NCBI GenBank assembly: GCA_947001705.1
Contig: CAMQHT010000006.1
Location: 5,921-69,920 of the forward strand
Source of the DNA: an uncultured Collinsella sp.
GTDB lineage: Bacteria; Actinomycetota; Coriobacteriia; Coriobacteriales; Coriobacteriaceae
Reading direction: 5' to 3'
Length of the DNA stretch: 64,000 nucleotides
This document shows, one piece after another, positions 7,762 to 16,444 of the stretch. A model generated the notes under the pieces. That model was given only the letters and a program-made list of their open reading frames with translations, did no database searches and was not told the origin of the DNA. A program made the translations under genes and the position numbers. Numbering within the stretch: position 1 is the stretch's first letter; each line of letters starts with the position of its first letter.

Positions 7762-9387
7762 ATGGACGTCCGTGCGGACGGCGATATTGCCGAGAACTTT
7801 TGGTGGCGGCGTACAACGCTGACGCGTCGCAGTCCTCTGTATGACGCCTGCGTATCGGCGGGGCTGCTAGCCGCGGCGACGATTGTGGGCGCGCTGCTCG
7901 ACCATCCGGGGCTCGCGCCGAGCATCATGATCGTCTATGTGTTCGCCGTGCAGCTGTGCGCTTTCTTTACCTGGAGCCGCCTGTACTGCCTGCTGAGCTC
8001 GGCTGCCGCCGTGGCGCTCTACAACTTCTTGTTTGTCGACCCGCGCTACGCGCTGTCGTTTATCGACCGCGTCTATCCCGGCATGTTCTTTATCATGTTT
8101 GCGGTCTCGCTCGTATCGAGCTCGATCGCGCTGGCCCTGCGCCGCGCCTTGGCGCAGGCTGCCGCCAGCGACCGTCGCACGCAGATGGTGCTCGAGACCA
8201 ACCGCATGCTGCAGCGGTGTGGCGATCAGCAACAGATTGTGCACGCTATGGCAACGCAGCTGGCGCGTCTTTCGGACTGTCCGGTCGTGTGGTATAGCGC
8301 CGATGCCGATAACGATGACCTGCTGCCGCGCACGACGTACACGGCCGTGGGCGATGCCGCGCCGGTACACCAGCTGGCGCCGCAGATGCCGCCGCGGCTC
8401 TCGGCGTCCGCCTATGTGGGAACGCCGCTCGATGCCACCTATGGCGCCTCGGCGTTCTACGGCATATACCTGACCGTGCGCTCGGGCGACACCATGGTGC
8501 GCGCGGGCGATCCCGCCTCGGTGGTGGGGGTGTTCGCCATTGTCGCCGAGCCCGATGCGCTGACGCCCGAGGAGCGGACGCTTGCCGATGCCATCGTGAG
8601 CGAAGGCGAGCTGGCGCTCGATCGCGCCCGCGCCATGGAGGCTCGCGAGGAAGCGGCGGTGCTCGCCAAAAACGAACAGCTGCGTGCCAACTTGCTGCGC
8701 TCCATCTCGCACGACCTGCGTACGCCGCTCACCAGTATTTCGGGTAATGCCGACGTGTTGCTCGACCAGGGCTCGACCGGCACGGCCGTGCTCGACGACC
8801 AGACACGCCGCGGCATGCTCCTATCCATTCGCTCGGACGCGCAATGGCTCAACGCCACTGTCGAGAATCTGCTCGCCATCACCAAGCTCGAGGGTGGCGG
8901 TATGCGCCTGTCGACCACGCTCGAGCTCATGGACGATATCGTCGAGGAGGCGCTGCGCCACGTGAACCCGGCCGTGCGCGAGCACGACCTTAAGGTGGTG
9001 GCGTGCGATGAGCCGGCGCTCGTCAACGTCGACGCGCGCCTGATGGTGCAGCTGGTGGTCAACCTGGTGAACAACGCCATCACCTATACGCCCTCGGATT
9101 CGCATATCGTGATCTCGATTGGCGTCGACGACGGATGCGTGGCGTGCTCGGTGGCCGATGACGGCCCGGGCATTGCGCCCGAGGACCGCGAGCGCATCTT
9201 TGAGTCGTTCTACACCGCCAACCATGGTCTGGCCGATAGCCAGCGCAGCGTGGGTCTGGGGCTTTCGCTCTGCCGCTCCATTGCGCTGGCACATGGCGGT
9301 AGCATAGAGGTTACCGCGGCGGACCCTCACGGTTCGGTCTTTACGATTGAGCTTCCCGCCGCCGACGTTTCGTTTGATAAGGAGTAG
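7762..9387 (+). CDS. KdpD-like sensor histidine kinase lacking the N-terminal KdpD domain
   Basis: A 541-residue membrane sensor kinase. Residues ~30-130 contain four closely spaced hydrophobic helices with ALYNFLFVDPRYAL, the signature of the KdpD DUF4118 membrane domain. A GAF-like region (~150-290) follows, then the H-box SISHDLRTPLTS with phospho-acceptor His317. HATPase motifs come last: NLVNNAITYTPS (N box), DDGPGIAP and GLGLSLCRS. Full KdpD proteins are ~900 residues and start with a universal-stress-like domain with a Walker motif; that half is absent here. The gene is followed after 4 nt by its response regulator, so the pair is an operon. It probably senses K+ or turgor, inferred from family and from kup. 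Confidence 0.88.
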   Translation: MDVRADGDIAENFWWRRTTLTRRSPLYDACVSAGLLAAATIVGALLDHPGLAPSIMIVYVFAVQLCAFFTWSRLYCLLSSAAAVALYNFLFVDPRYALSFIDRVYPGMFFIMFAVSLVSSSIALALRRALAQAAASDRRTQMVLETNRMLQRCGDQQQIVHAMATQLARLSDCPVVWYSADADNDDLLPRTTYTAVGDAAPVHQLAPQMPPRLSASAYVGTPLDATYGASAFYGIYLTVRSGDTMVRAGDPASVVGVFAIVAEPDALTPEERTLADAIVSEGELALDRARAMEAREEAAVLAKNEQLRANLLRSISHDLRTPLTSISGNADVLLDQGSTGTAVLDDQTRRGMLLSIRSDAQWLNATVENLLAITKLEGGGMRLSTTLELMDDIVEEALRHVNPAVREHDLKVVACDEPALVNVDARLMVQLVVNLVNNAITYTPSDSHIVISIGVDDGCVACSVADDGPGIAPEDRERIFESFYTANHGLADSQRSVGLGLSLCRSIALAHGGSIEVTAADPHGSVFTIELPAADVSFDKE

Positions 9388-9391
9388 CGCT

Positions 9392-10105
9392 GTGCCGAAC
9401 TCTGCCGTGAAACCGCTCATCTTGGTCGTTGAGGACGATCCCGCCGTCCGCAACCTTATCGTCGCCGCGCTCGAGGCGCACGGTTTGCGCCATATGGCTG
9501 TGGAGACCGCCCACGCCGCCATCGCCGCCGCTTCGTCGCAGGCGCCGAGCATTGTGCTGCTCGATCTGGGCCTGCCCGATATGGACGGCGTCAAGGTGGT
9601 GGAGTCGGTGCGCGCGTGGTCGGGCATGCCGATCATCGTGGTTTCGGCGCGCAGCGAGGACGCGGACAAGATCCGAGCGCTCGATGCCGGCGCCGATGAC
9701 TACCTGACTAAGCCGTTTTCGGTCGAGGAGCTGCTCGCGCGCATTCGCACCACGCTCAGGCGCCTTTCGTATGCGCAGGCGGGCGGTGTTGTCTCCGAGG
9801 GCTCGTTCGATACCGGCGAGTTGCATATCGATTTTGATGCCGGCATCGCCACGATGGATGGCGAGGAGCTGCATCTGACGCCGATCGAGTATAAGTTGCT
9901 CTGCTTGCTGGCGCACAACGCCGACAAGGTGCTGACGCACCAATATATCCTGCACGAGATTTGGGGCACGGCGACCAAGAGCGATCTGGCGAGCCTGCGC
10001 GTCTTTATGGGCACGTTGCGTAAGAAGATCGAGTCCGACCCCGCGCATCCGCGCTATATCCAAACGCACGTGGGCATTGGCTATCGCCTGGTCACCCAAG
10101 GCTAG
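9392..10105 (+). CDS. KdpE-like response regulator (OmpR family)
   Basis: A 237-residue DNA-binding response regulator. The receiver domain has the acidic pair at VVEDDPAV, phospho-acceptor Asp58 in LLDLGLPDMDG and the conserved Lys in YLTKPFSVEEL. The C-terminal winged helix (LTPIEYKLLCLLAHNADKVLTHQYIL...GYRL) is OmpR/PhoB type. GTG 9392 is preferred because AAGGAG lies 7 nt upstream, overlapping the end of the kinase gene. It is the probable partner of the adjacent KdpD-like kinase. No kdpFABC genes are in the window, so kup or distant genes may be its targets. Confidence 0.9.
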   Translation: MPNSAVKPLILVVEDDPAVRNLIVAALEAHGLRHMAVETAHAAIAAASSQAPSIVLLDLGLPDMDGVKVVESVRAWSGMPIIVVSARSEDADKIRALDAGADDYLTKPFSVEELLARIRTTLRRLSYAQAGGVVSEGSFDTGELHIDFDAGIATMDGEELHLTPIEYKLLCLLAHNADKVLTHQYILHEIWGTATKSDLASLRVFMGTLRKKIESDPAHPRYIQTHVGIGYRLVTQG

Positions 10106-10129
10106 ATCGCCAACCATCATCCCAATATG

Positions 10130-10196
10130 AGTTGCGGTGAAATACGGTCTAAATTTGCCTAATTCCAGGCAAAACAGTCCGTATTCCACCGCAACT
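10130..10196. terminator. Two-tier hairpin between convergent genes
   Basis: The outer stem pairs 10130-10147 with 10179-10196 (AGTTGCGGTGAAATACGG arm, one mismatch in 18). The inner stem is TTTGCCT/AGGCAAA at 10154-10173. It ends 3 nt before the stop codon of the rlmKL-like gene and serves both convergent transcripts as a likely terminator. T-runs on either side are weak. Confidence 0.6.
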
Positions 10197-10199
10197 TTG

Positions 10200-12767
10200 T
10201 TATTTGCCCTTGGGCTTGCTGGCGTAGAACTTCTTCTTTTTGGGCTTGCCGGCGGGGGAGGGCTTGCCGTCGCCGCGCGGCCCTCGGTCGCCGGCCTGCG
10301 CGTGCGCGGGTGCTGCTGCGCGAGGCTTGCGGGCCTCGGGGTTGCGTAGTTCCTCGACGCGCTCGGCAATTTCCTCGGCGCTAAAGCCGACCTCGGCCAT
10401 GGCGTCCTCGATGGGCAGGCGGCGCACGATGTAGCAGTGGTGCACCTTCTGGTTGCGCGCGAAGTCCTCGGGGATGGTCTGCGCCGTAATGTCCTCCAGC
10501 ACGACGCCCGCGCGCGCGAGCTTGCGCGTTTCGGGGCGGAAGCCGCGCAGGTTGCAGCTAAAGATGGCATGGCCGCCCTGCGCGAGCAGGCGCGATACGC
10601 CAGCCAAAAGCTCAACATGGTCGCGCTGGACATCCCAGGTGCGACGGCCCATCTTGGACGAGTTCGAGAACGTGGGCGGGTCGACAAAGATCAGGTCCCA
10701 GCGGTTGCGCGTCTGGCGCTGGTCGCGAATCCAAGCGAGCACGTCGTCGCGCACAAAATGATGCTGAGGCCCCACAAAGCCGTTCTGGCGCATGTTGCGC
10801 TCGGCCCAGTCCAGATAGGTATTGGAGAGGTCGACCGTCACGGTCTCCTCGACGCCGCCATCGGCCGCGTAGCAGGTGGCAGTGCCGGTGTAGGCAAACA
10901 GATTGAGGAAGCGGCGCGCCTGCTTGGCGTGCTCGCGCACCAGGTTGCGGGTGACGCGGTGGTCCAAGAAGATGCCGACGTCCAGGTAGTCGTCAAAGTT
11001 GACGGCAAAGGTGAGGCCGCCCTCTTCGATGAGCGGCAGGCGACGACGCGCGATATTGGCGCGCTCACCCGAGCCGCCCTTGCCGGCGCCCTGCTTGCCG
11101 TACTGCGAGCCGCCGCGCGAACGCATGCGGGCCTTGGCGTGCACATGCTCGGCGGGAACATCTAGGATGCGCGGCGCGATGGCCAGAATGTCGAGCATAC
11201 GGGCCTGGGCCAGTGCGGGGTCGATGGTCTTGGGCGCGGCGTATTCGGCGATGACGAGCCAGCGGCCCGGCGTCTGCGGGCAACCCTCGTACAGGTCGAT
11301 AGCGGCGGAGTAGTCGGGCAGGTCGGCATCGTAGACGCGGTAGCAGCTCACGCCCTCGCGCCTGGCCCACTTGCGGCGCAGACGGGCATTCTTGCGCAGG
11401 CGGTTGGCGAACTGCTCGGACTCGGGGATGAGCACGGGCAGCGGCTTGCCGTCGCCCAGGTCGAGCATGGCGGCAGGCTCGGGCATGGCGGAAGCGGCGG
11501 CTTCATCGTTGACTTCGTTGGCATCCGCAGCCTCGGCCTCGGCATCCGCACTGGTCGCAGCCTCAAACGCTGCGGCGGCGTGGTCGAGCGAAGGCCAGAC
11601 TTCGACGGTCGCCTCTTCGTTGTTGGGCATGACGGCGATCGAGCGCTCGGGCTCGGCGTGGAGCGCGCGGGCCAGCAATCCGTCGCGGGTGAGCGCGGCG
11701 ACCGGTGCCGAAGCGAGTTCGGGCGCGCGGCGCAGCTCGCCGACCAGCGTCATGGCGTCGTGCATGAGCGAAAGCGGTGTCTCGGTCGTATCCGCGACCA
11801 CGGCGGCGCCGGCGGCAGCGCCCGCGTGGTCCAGTACGGTGGCGGACTTGGCGGCGCAAAAATCGACAAAGCGCTTGTAGCCGGCACACTTAACCATGCG
11901 CTCAGCGGTCTTGCGGGCGGCGGGGTCGATGTCCACGGCCACGATGCGCACCTGGCGCTCGCACGCTGCCGCCTCGCGCTCGCGTGCCTCGGCGAGCAGC
12001 TGCTCCCACAGGGCGGCGTCGTGCAGCTGCCAGCCCTCAAAGCCCCAGTGCTCGCGGGCGGCGCCCGGAGCGCGGTCGGTTAGGATATTCACGGCCTCTA
12101 GCAGCAGGCCGCCGCCGGCGCACGAGGCGTCGACCAGCGTGGGCAGGGCTTCGTTCTCGTAATCGTCGGCCGTTAGCTCGCGCTCGCACAGTGCAGTCCA
12201 GCCGACCTGCGCCAGCACCAGGGCGGCGTAGTCGGGGCGCAGCACGTGTGTGCCCTCGCCGGCGCGGGTCGCGGCGGACGGCAGGCGCTTGAACAGCGGG
12301 TCGCCCGAAAGGTCCAGGCTGATGCTCGCGCGGCGCTGACGCAGCGAAAGCAGCAGGTGAACGTCGGGATCGGCGGCGTCGACATCGGCGCGACGGCCCG
12401 TGGTCTCGGCCAGACGGTCGCATAGCGCGTCCTTGGCGCGCAGGGCCGAGAAGCGTGTGTTGCGCAGCTGCTCGGTCACGCCGCGGGCGGTGATGGCGAT
12501 GGTGGCGCCGGGGCGGACGATGCTCTCCCAGGCGATGTCGTAAACGCCGTCGTACAACTCATCGGCATACTGCGCCTCAAAGCGCCCAAGCACCACAAAC
12601 ACGCGGCTGGCCAGGCGCGACCACAGGCAGGCGCGGTAGCCTTCTTCGAGCTCGCCCTCAAACGTAGCGCGGCCCTTCAGGCGGCGGACATGCGAAAGCC
12701 CGAGCCGCTTGAGCTCGTCGGCGAGTGCGGATTCAAAGCCCTCGGGGCAGCTTGCATAAAATTCCAT
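10200..12767 (-). CDS. rlmKL: RlmKL-type bifunctional 23S rRNA (guanine) methyltransferase
   Basis: An 855-residue protein with the order THUMP RNA-binding domain (~45-155), RlmL-type methyltransferase (~160-440), then RlmK/RlmI-type methyltransferase (~480-790). In E. coli the two halves make m2G2445 and m7G2069 of 23S rRNA. The RlmK half is intact: FLNLFAYTGTATCYAADGG, VDLSNTYLDWAERNMRQNG, and LIFVDPPTFSNSSKM with DPP at 696-698. The RlmL half is degenerate. Motif I reads LVDASCAGGGLLLEAV (from Asp213) instead of DPMCGSGT-type, and I find no NPPYGER-like motif. The C-terminal ~50 residues are Lys/Pro-rich, perhaps for RNA binding. The second activity is therefore much more certain than the first. 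Confidence 0.85.
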   Translation of the reverse strand: MEFYASCPEGFESALADELKRLGLSHVRRLKGRATFEGELEEGYRACLWSRLASRVFVVLGRFEAQYADELYDGVYDIAWESIVRPGATIAITARGVTEQLRNTRFSALRAKDALCDRLAETTGRRADVDAADPDVHLLLSLRQRRASISLDLSGDPLFKRLPSAATRAGEGTHVLRPDYAALVLAQVGWTALCERELTADDYENEALPTLVDASCAGGGLLLEAVNILTDRAPGAAREHWGFEGWQLHDAALWEQLLAEAREREAAACERQVRIVAVDIDPAARKTAERMVKCAGYKRFVDFCAAKSATVLDHAGAAAGAAVVADTTETPLSLMHDAMTLVGELRRAPELASAPVAALTRDGLLARALHAEPERSIAVMPNNEEATVEVWPSLDHAAAAFEAATSADAEAEAADANEVNDEAAASAMPEPAAMLDLGDGKPLPVLIPESEQFANRLRKNARLRRKWARREGVSCYRVYDADLPDYSAAIDLYEGCPQTPGRWLVIAEYAAPKTIDPALAQARMLDILAIAPRILDVPAEHVHAKARMRSRGGSQYGKQGAGKGGSGERANIARRRLPLIEEGGLTFAVNFDDYLDVGIFLDHRVTRNLVREHAKQARRFLNLFAYTGTATCYAADGGVEETVTVDLSNTYLDWAERNMRQNGFVGPQHHFVRDDVLAWIRDQRQTRNRWDLIFVDPPTFSNSSKMGRRTWDVQRDHVELLAGVSRLLAQGGHAIFSCNLRGFRPETRKLARAGVVLEDITAQTIPEDFARNQKVHHCYIVRRLPIEDAMAEVGFSAEEIAERVEELRNPEARKPRAAAPAHAQAGDRGPRGDGKPSPAGKPKKKKFYASKPKGK

Positions 12768-12842
12768 GGGTGACCTCTCTGGTTGCGTCGCTCCATTATA
12801 TGATGGATGCTTCGTTTACTCTCGCCCCCGAAAGGAACCCAT

Positions 12843-13670
12843 ATGATTGATGCGTGCCCCGATTCCGCCGTGCTCTTTTTTGACGTGGACGGGACGCTGA
12901 CGTCGTTTGATCCCGATAACATGACCGATAAGGACTTCTCGGCGGTGCGTCCCTCGCGGGCGGTCATCGAGGCGTTTCATCGCCTGCGCGATGCGGGGCA
13001 CAAGGCGTTTATCTGCACGGGTCGTCCCTTGTGGCTGATTGCGGACAGCCTGCGCGCGCTCGACCCTGCGGGTGTCGTGGCCATGGCGGGCGCCACGCTC
13101 GAGGTCGAGGGGCGTGTGGTACACGAGGATTGCATTGACGAGGGCATTGTCGAGGAGCTTGCGCGTCGCATTGTCGCGGCAGGGTTCGAGGCCTTTTTCG
13201 AGGCCAACGAGGCAACCTTTGCGCTGGAGCCTGCGGGCGTTGAGCAGTCGTCTTTGATCGGCGCTGCTGCGGTGCACAGCGCCGAGGAAATGCGCATCGA
13301 CGGTCGTCTGCGCGTGGGCAAGGTGTGCCTTAACGCGCCCGGCTTGGCTCGCGTGGCCAACGACGATGGCTTTATCGACCGCAACTTTGAGCTGTGCAAT
13401 ACCGGCGGCCAGAATCGCGAGCTGAGCCCCAAGGGTATTGACAAAGGCGTGGGTGTGGCGCGAGCGCTGGAGTATCTGGGCCGCGAGGGAAATGCGCGCA
13501 CCTTTGGCTTCGGCGATTCGGGCAACGACCTGGGCATGCTCGCTGCCGTCGAGACGGCTGTGGCCATGGGCAACGCCATGCCCGAGGTCAAGGCACTCGC
13601 CGACTACGTGACCAACGATGTCGCACACGACGGTACCGTCACCGCCATGCAGCATTTTGGGTTGATTTAA
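12843..13670 (+). CDS. HAD-superfamily phosphatase (Cof type)
   Basis: A 275-residue cytosolic phosphatase. Motif I is LFFDVDGTLTSF with nucleophile Asp14 and acid/base Asp16. FICTGRP gives motif II, and a late Lys precedes the FGFGDSGNDLGML motif. The cap domain between motifs II and III is the C2 type of Cof/YbiV-like sugar-phosphate or nucleotide phosphatases. ATG 12843 is chosen because GAAAGGA lies just upstream. It is divergent from rlmKL by 75 nt. The substrate cannot be read from sequence. Confidence 0.88.
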   Translation: MIDACPDSAVLFFDVDGTLTSFDPDNMTDKDFSAVRPSRAVIEAFHRLRDAGHKAFICTGRPLWLIADSLRALDPAGVVAMAGATLEVEGRVVHEDCIDEGIVEELARRIVAAGFEAFFEANEATFALEPAGVEQSSLIGAAAVHSAEEMRIDGRLRVGKVCLNAPGLARVANDDGFIDRNFELCNTGGQNRELSPKGIDKGVGVARALEYLGREGNARTFGFGDSGNDLGMLAAVETAVAMGNAMPEVKALADYVTNDVAHDGTVTAMQHFGLI

Positions 13671-13671
13671 T

Positions 13672-13712
13672 AAATGGCCGGGTCGCCCGCAGTGGGGGCG
13701 ACCCGGCCATTT
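13672..13712. terminator. Bidirectional terminator hairpin
   Basis: A perfect 17-bp stem, AAATGGCCGGGTCGCCC with GGGCGACCCGGCCATTT, and a 7-nt loop. It begins right after the HAD gene stop and ends 4 nt before the DeoR gene stop. A/T ends on both sides fit use by both convergent transcripts. Confidence 0.85.
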
Positions 13713-13715
13713 GAG

Positions 13716-14507
13716 CTATTTTGCAATATAGAGCTTGGGATGACTGCGACTGCTCTCGATCGCCGCCGTCATGATGCCCTCGTCGTCTCCATCAACGATG
13801 ATGCCGTCGAGGTCATCGATCTGCGCGGACTGATAAAAACTGGTCTTGTTGAATTTTCCCTGGTCAACCATCATGTAGCCCTGGTTTGAGTTGGTCAGGT
13901 ACATATGCTTGATCATGGCCGAGAAGTCGTGCTCGACGGTAAAACCGTGGTCGGGGTGGAATCCGTCGGCGCTGACAAACGCCTTGTCGGCATGTAGTTT
14001 GCTCATGCAGTCGAGCGTTAGTGCGCCCGCGAGATAGAGGTGGCCCTTGCGCACAGAGCCGCCCAGCAGCACTACCGAAGCGTTGGGGAGATTGAAGCTG
14101 GCGTAGTTCGCGATTGCAAGATCGCCGGTGATAATGGTGATCTCACGCTTGTCCATGAGGGCCTTAGCGAAGTAAAAGCCTGTGGTGCCGATATCAATTA
14201 CCAGAACATCGCCATCATCAACAAGAGTTGCTGCGGTTGCGGCGATGGCCTCCTTGGCCTCGACTTGGACATTGATGCGCTCCTCGGGATACGAGATTGC
14301 GTTGGAGCGAGAAAGCGATACCGCTCCGCCGCGTACGCGACGCAGCTTGCCTTCGGATTCCAACGAGATGAGGTCGTGTCGTGCGGTGACTTCCGAAACC
14401 GAAAAACGGCGAACGATGTCGGATACCGAGATATTTGGCTTTTCGGCCAGCCAATTCATGATAAATCGCTGACGCTCGGCCGGTGAAAGGTCTGAAGTAG
14501 ATGCCAT
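13716..14507 (-). CDS. DeoR-family transcriptional regulator
   Basis: A 263-residue repressor. The N-terminal winged helix-turn-helix (~7-62, ISVSDIVRRFSVSEVTARHDLISLE) ends in the family's LRRVRGGAV strand. The sugar-phosphate-binding ISOCOT-like domain (~75-230) contains VIDIGTTGFYFAKAL and VLLGGSVRKGHLYLAG. ATG 14507 has AAAGGAG 6 nt upstream. It is divergent from the transaldolase/PTS operon and is its most likely regulator, responding to a sugar phosphate from that pathway. This role is inferred from position and family. Confidence 0.88.
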   Translation of the reverse strand: MASTSDLSPAERQRFIMNWLAEKPNISVSDIVRRFSVSEVTARHDLISLESEGKLRRVRGGAVSLSRSNAISYPEERINVQVEAKEAIAATAATLVDDGDVLVIDIGTTGFYFAKALMDKREITIITGDLAIANYASFNLPNASVVLLGGSVRKGHLYLAGALTLDCMSKLHADKAFVSADGFHPDHGFTVEHDFSAMIKHMYLTNSNQGYMMVDQGKFNKTSFYQSAQIDDLDGIIVDGDDEGIMTAAIESSRSHPKLYIAK

Positions 14508-14855
14508 ATGCCGCTCCTTTTGAACAAAAGGTAAAAGATGCGCCTTTCGTAATCGAAATATAACGTATCGATATGAAAAGAACAAGGCAAATCCGAGTGA
14601 ATCAAAAGAACGGAATGGCATGTCATAAATGCATGCGTAGCAGATAGTTCGCACGTAAACGGGCTATAAAGAGTCTCATTCTGAAGGTGCCGCCCAAAAG
14701 AAGTACGTTCACGCCCGATATTCGACCGTTCACGGAAAGTTGACAATTGAGCTTTCGATAGCTTTTGAAATAGTTTATAAAAGAAAACCGAAAAGCTTTT
14801 GAAACAAAGAAGAAGGCTTTCGATAGCAATAGTGTTAGATGAGAAAGGACCGAAC
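14508..14855 (+). promoter_or_regulatory. Divergent control region of the transaldolase/PTS operon with duplicated motifs
   Basis: A 348-nt A/T-richer region without a gene. GCTTTCGATAGC occurs at 14751-14762 and again at 14816-14827. GCTTTTGAAA occurs at 14761-14770 and again at 14795-14804. A TTGACA-like -35 element lies at 14740-14745, but no convincing -10 stands 16-18 nt downstream. The repeated motifs are candidate operators for the adjacent DeoR repressor. Confidence 0.5.
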
Positions 14856-15566
14856 ATGGCGATCAAGGTGTTTGCCGACGGCGCTAACCTCGAGGGCATG
14901 CTTGACATGCATGACAATGGCAACGTTCAGGGCTTCACGACCAATCCTTCCCTTATGAAGGCCGGCGGCGTGACCGACTACCGCGCTTTTGCCAAGACGG
15001 TTCTTGAGCACATTACTGATGTGTCGGTCTCTTTTGAGGTATTCGCTGACGACGAGGCGGGCATGGAAGCCGAGGCTCGCGAGATCGCAACCTGGGCAGA
15101 CAACGTCTACGTTAAGATCCCGGCGCTCAACACCAAGGGTGAGTCCACTGCCGCGCTGGTCAAGCGCCTTTCTGCCGACGGCATCAAGGTGAATGTCACC
15201 ACTATCTTCACGCCCGAGCAGGTCGACGAGTTTGTCGATGCCGTCTCTGCTGAGACCCCCTCTATTCTGTCCATCTTTGCCGGTCGCATTGCCGATACCG
15301 GCGTCGATCCGCTGCCCCTCATGGCGGAGTCCGTAAAGAAGGCTGCCGTTAAGCCTGCTGCCGAGGTTCTCTGGGCGTCTACGCGCGAGGTCCTCAATAT
15401 CTTCCAGGCGGAGTCCGTTGGATGCCAGATCATTACGGTCCCCAATGCCCTTCTTGCCAAACGCAAGAATTTCGGGAAAGATTTGCTTGAGTACTCGCTT
15501 GATACGGTCAAGGGCTTTGCCCGCGACGTTCAGGCGCTTGGTTTTCACATTCTGCCCGAGGAGTAG
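14856..15566 (+). CDS. Transaldolase/fructose-6-phosphate aldolase family protein (copy 1)
   Basis: A 236-residue class I aldolase of the short transaldolase (TalC/FSA) family, which forms a Schiff base between a catalytic lysine and a keto-sugar phosphate. The lysine is Lys87 in NVYVKIP. FTTNPSL near the N-terminus and TTIFT and GRIADTG later are family motifs. ATG 14856 follows a GAGAAAGGAC site. It is the first gene of a transaldolase-IIA-IIB-IIC operon; IIA starts 10 nt after its stop. A close paralogue ends the locus at 18161. It probably processes the phosphate made from the sugar imported by the PTS. Confidence 0.88.
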   Translation: MAIKVFADGANLEGMLDMHDNGNVQGFTTNPSLMKAGGVTDYRAFAKTVLEHITDVSVSFEVFADDEAGMEAEAREIATWADNVYVKIPALNTKGESTAALVKRLSADGIKVNVTTIFTPEQVDEFVDAVSAETPSILSIFAGRIADTGVDPLPLMAESVKKAAVKPAAEVLWASTREVLNIFQAESVGCQIITVPNALLAKRKNFGKDLLEYSLDTVKGFARDVQALGFHILPEE

Positions 15567-15575
15567 GGGACGAGT

Positions 15576-16022
15576 ATGCTGACCGATCTTCTTAAGCCCG
15601 AGCTTGTTGCCTGCCACGTCGAGGCCTCCGACTGGGAGGAAGCGATCAGGGCATGCGGTAAGTTGCTCGTAGACGCTGGCAAATGCGACCAGAGCTATGT
15701 TGACGCCATGATTTCATCGGTTCACAAATTCGGCCCCTATATGGTCTTGGAAGAGGGCATCGCCATGCCCCACGCTCAGGCAGATGGCAATGTGAGTGAA
15801 GCGGGGATCTGTATCGTCACGCTTGACCCTGCCATTGCGTTTGGACACGAGGATTTCGATCCGGTTCACGTGCTCGTGGGTATTTGCGCACCCGACCCCA
15901 AGGCTCATCTTGGCTGCTTGGCGGAGCTTTCGCAGATGTTCGAGGACGAGGACTGCGTTGCCAAGCTCAGCGCATGCGATACGCCCGAGCAGGTTTTGGA
16001 GACCATGCGTTCATTCTTTTAG
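15576..16022 (+). CDS. PTS system EIIA component (PtsN/mannitol-type fold)
   Basis: A 148-residue phosphocarrier. The motif EEGIAMPHAQ with His66 is the phosphorylation site of the fructose/mannitol/ascorbate EIIA family. It receives phosphate from HPr and passes it to the EIIB at 16098. Its match with the neighbouring UlaA/SgaT-type IIC suggests an ascorbate/galactitol-class PTS. It is separated from the upstream aldolase by only 9 nt. The sugar specificity is set by the IIC and is not certain. Confidence 0.88.
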   Translation: MLTDLLKPELVACHVEASDWEEAIRACGKLLVDAGKCDQSYVDAMISSVHKFGPYMVLEEGIAMPHAQADGNVSEAGICIVTLDPAIAFGHEDFDPVHVLVGICAPDPKAHLGCLAELSQMFEDEDCVAKLSACDTPEQVLETMRSFF

Positions 16023-16097
16023 GCCTTAATGGCACGGCGATGCGTCGCCGCTTTTGGATAGACGGAAAACCGTCACGTGTAGGAGAGGAAGGTTGCC

Positions 16098-16373
16098 ATG
16101 CATATCATCACCGTATGCGGAAACGGCATCGGGTCCAGCCTGATGCTCGCTGGCAAAGTCGAGGAGCTTTGCGAGGAGGAGGGCATCAAGGCCGACGTTG
16201 AGTCTATGGACCTGAACGGTGCTTCTTCCGCAAATCCGGATCTGTTCATCACCGTTAAGGAACTCGCCCCCGAGCTCCACGGCAACGTTGTGATCGTTCG
16301 CAGCTATGTGAACAAGAAGAAGATCCGCGAAGACGCCCTCGAGGCAATCAAGGCGGCCGCCGCTAACGCCTAA
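16098..16373 (+). CDS. PTS system EIIB component (UlaB/SgaB type)
   Basis: A 91-residue phosphocarrier of the lactose/ascorbate EIIB fold. The N-terminal phosphocysteine loop reads TVCGNGIGSSLML, with Cys7 as active site. A GGAGAGGAAGG site lies upstream of the ATG. It is between EIIA and EIIC in the operon and should transfer phosphate from His66 of EIIA to the incoming sugar. The length is normal for the family. Confidence 0.88.
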   Translation: MHIITVCGNGIGSSLMLAGKVEELCEEEGIKADVESMDLNGASSANPDLFITVKELAPELHGNVVIVRSYVNKKKIREDALEAIKAAAANA

Positions 16374-16444
16374 AGCGGCACAAAAAAGGGCGGTTCCCTG
16401 TGGAAGAGGGAAACGCGCCCACGTTAGAGAGAAAGGAAGCGCAG

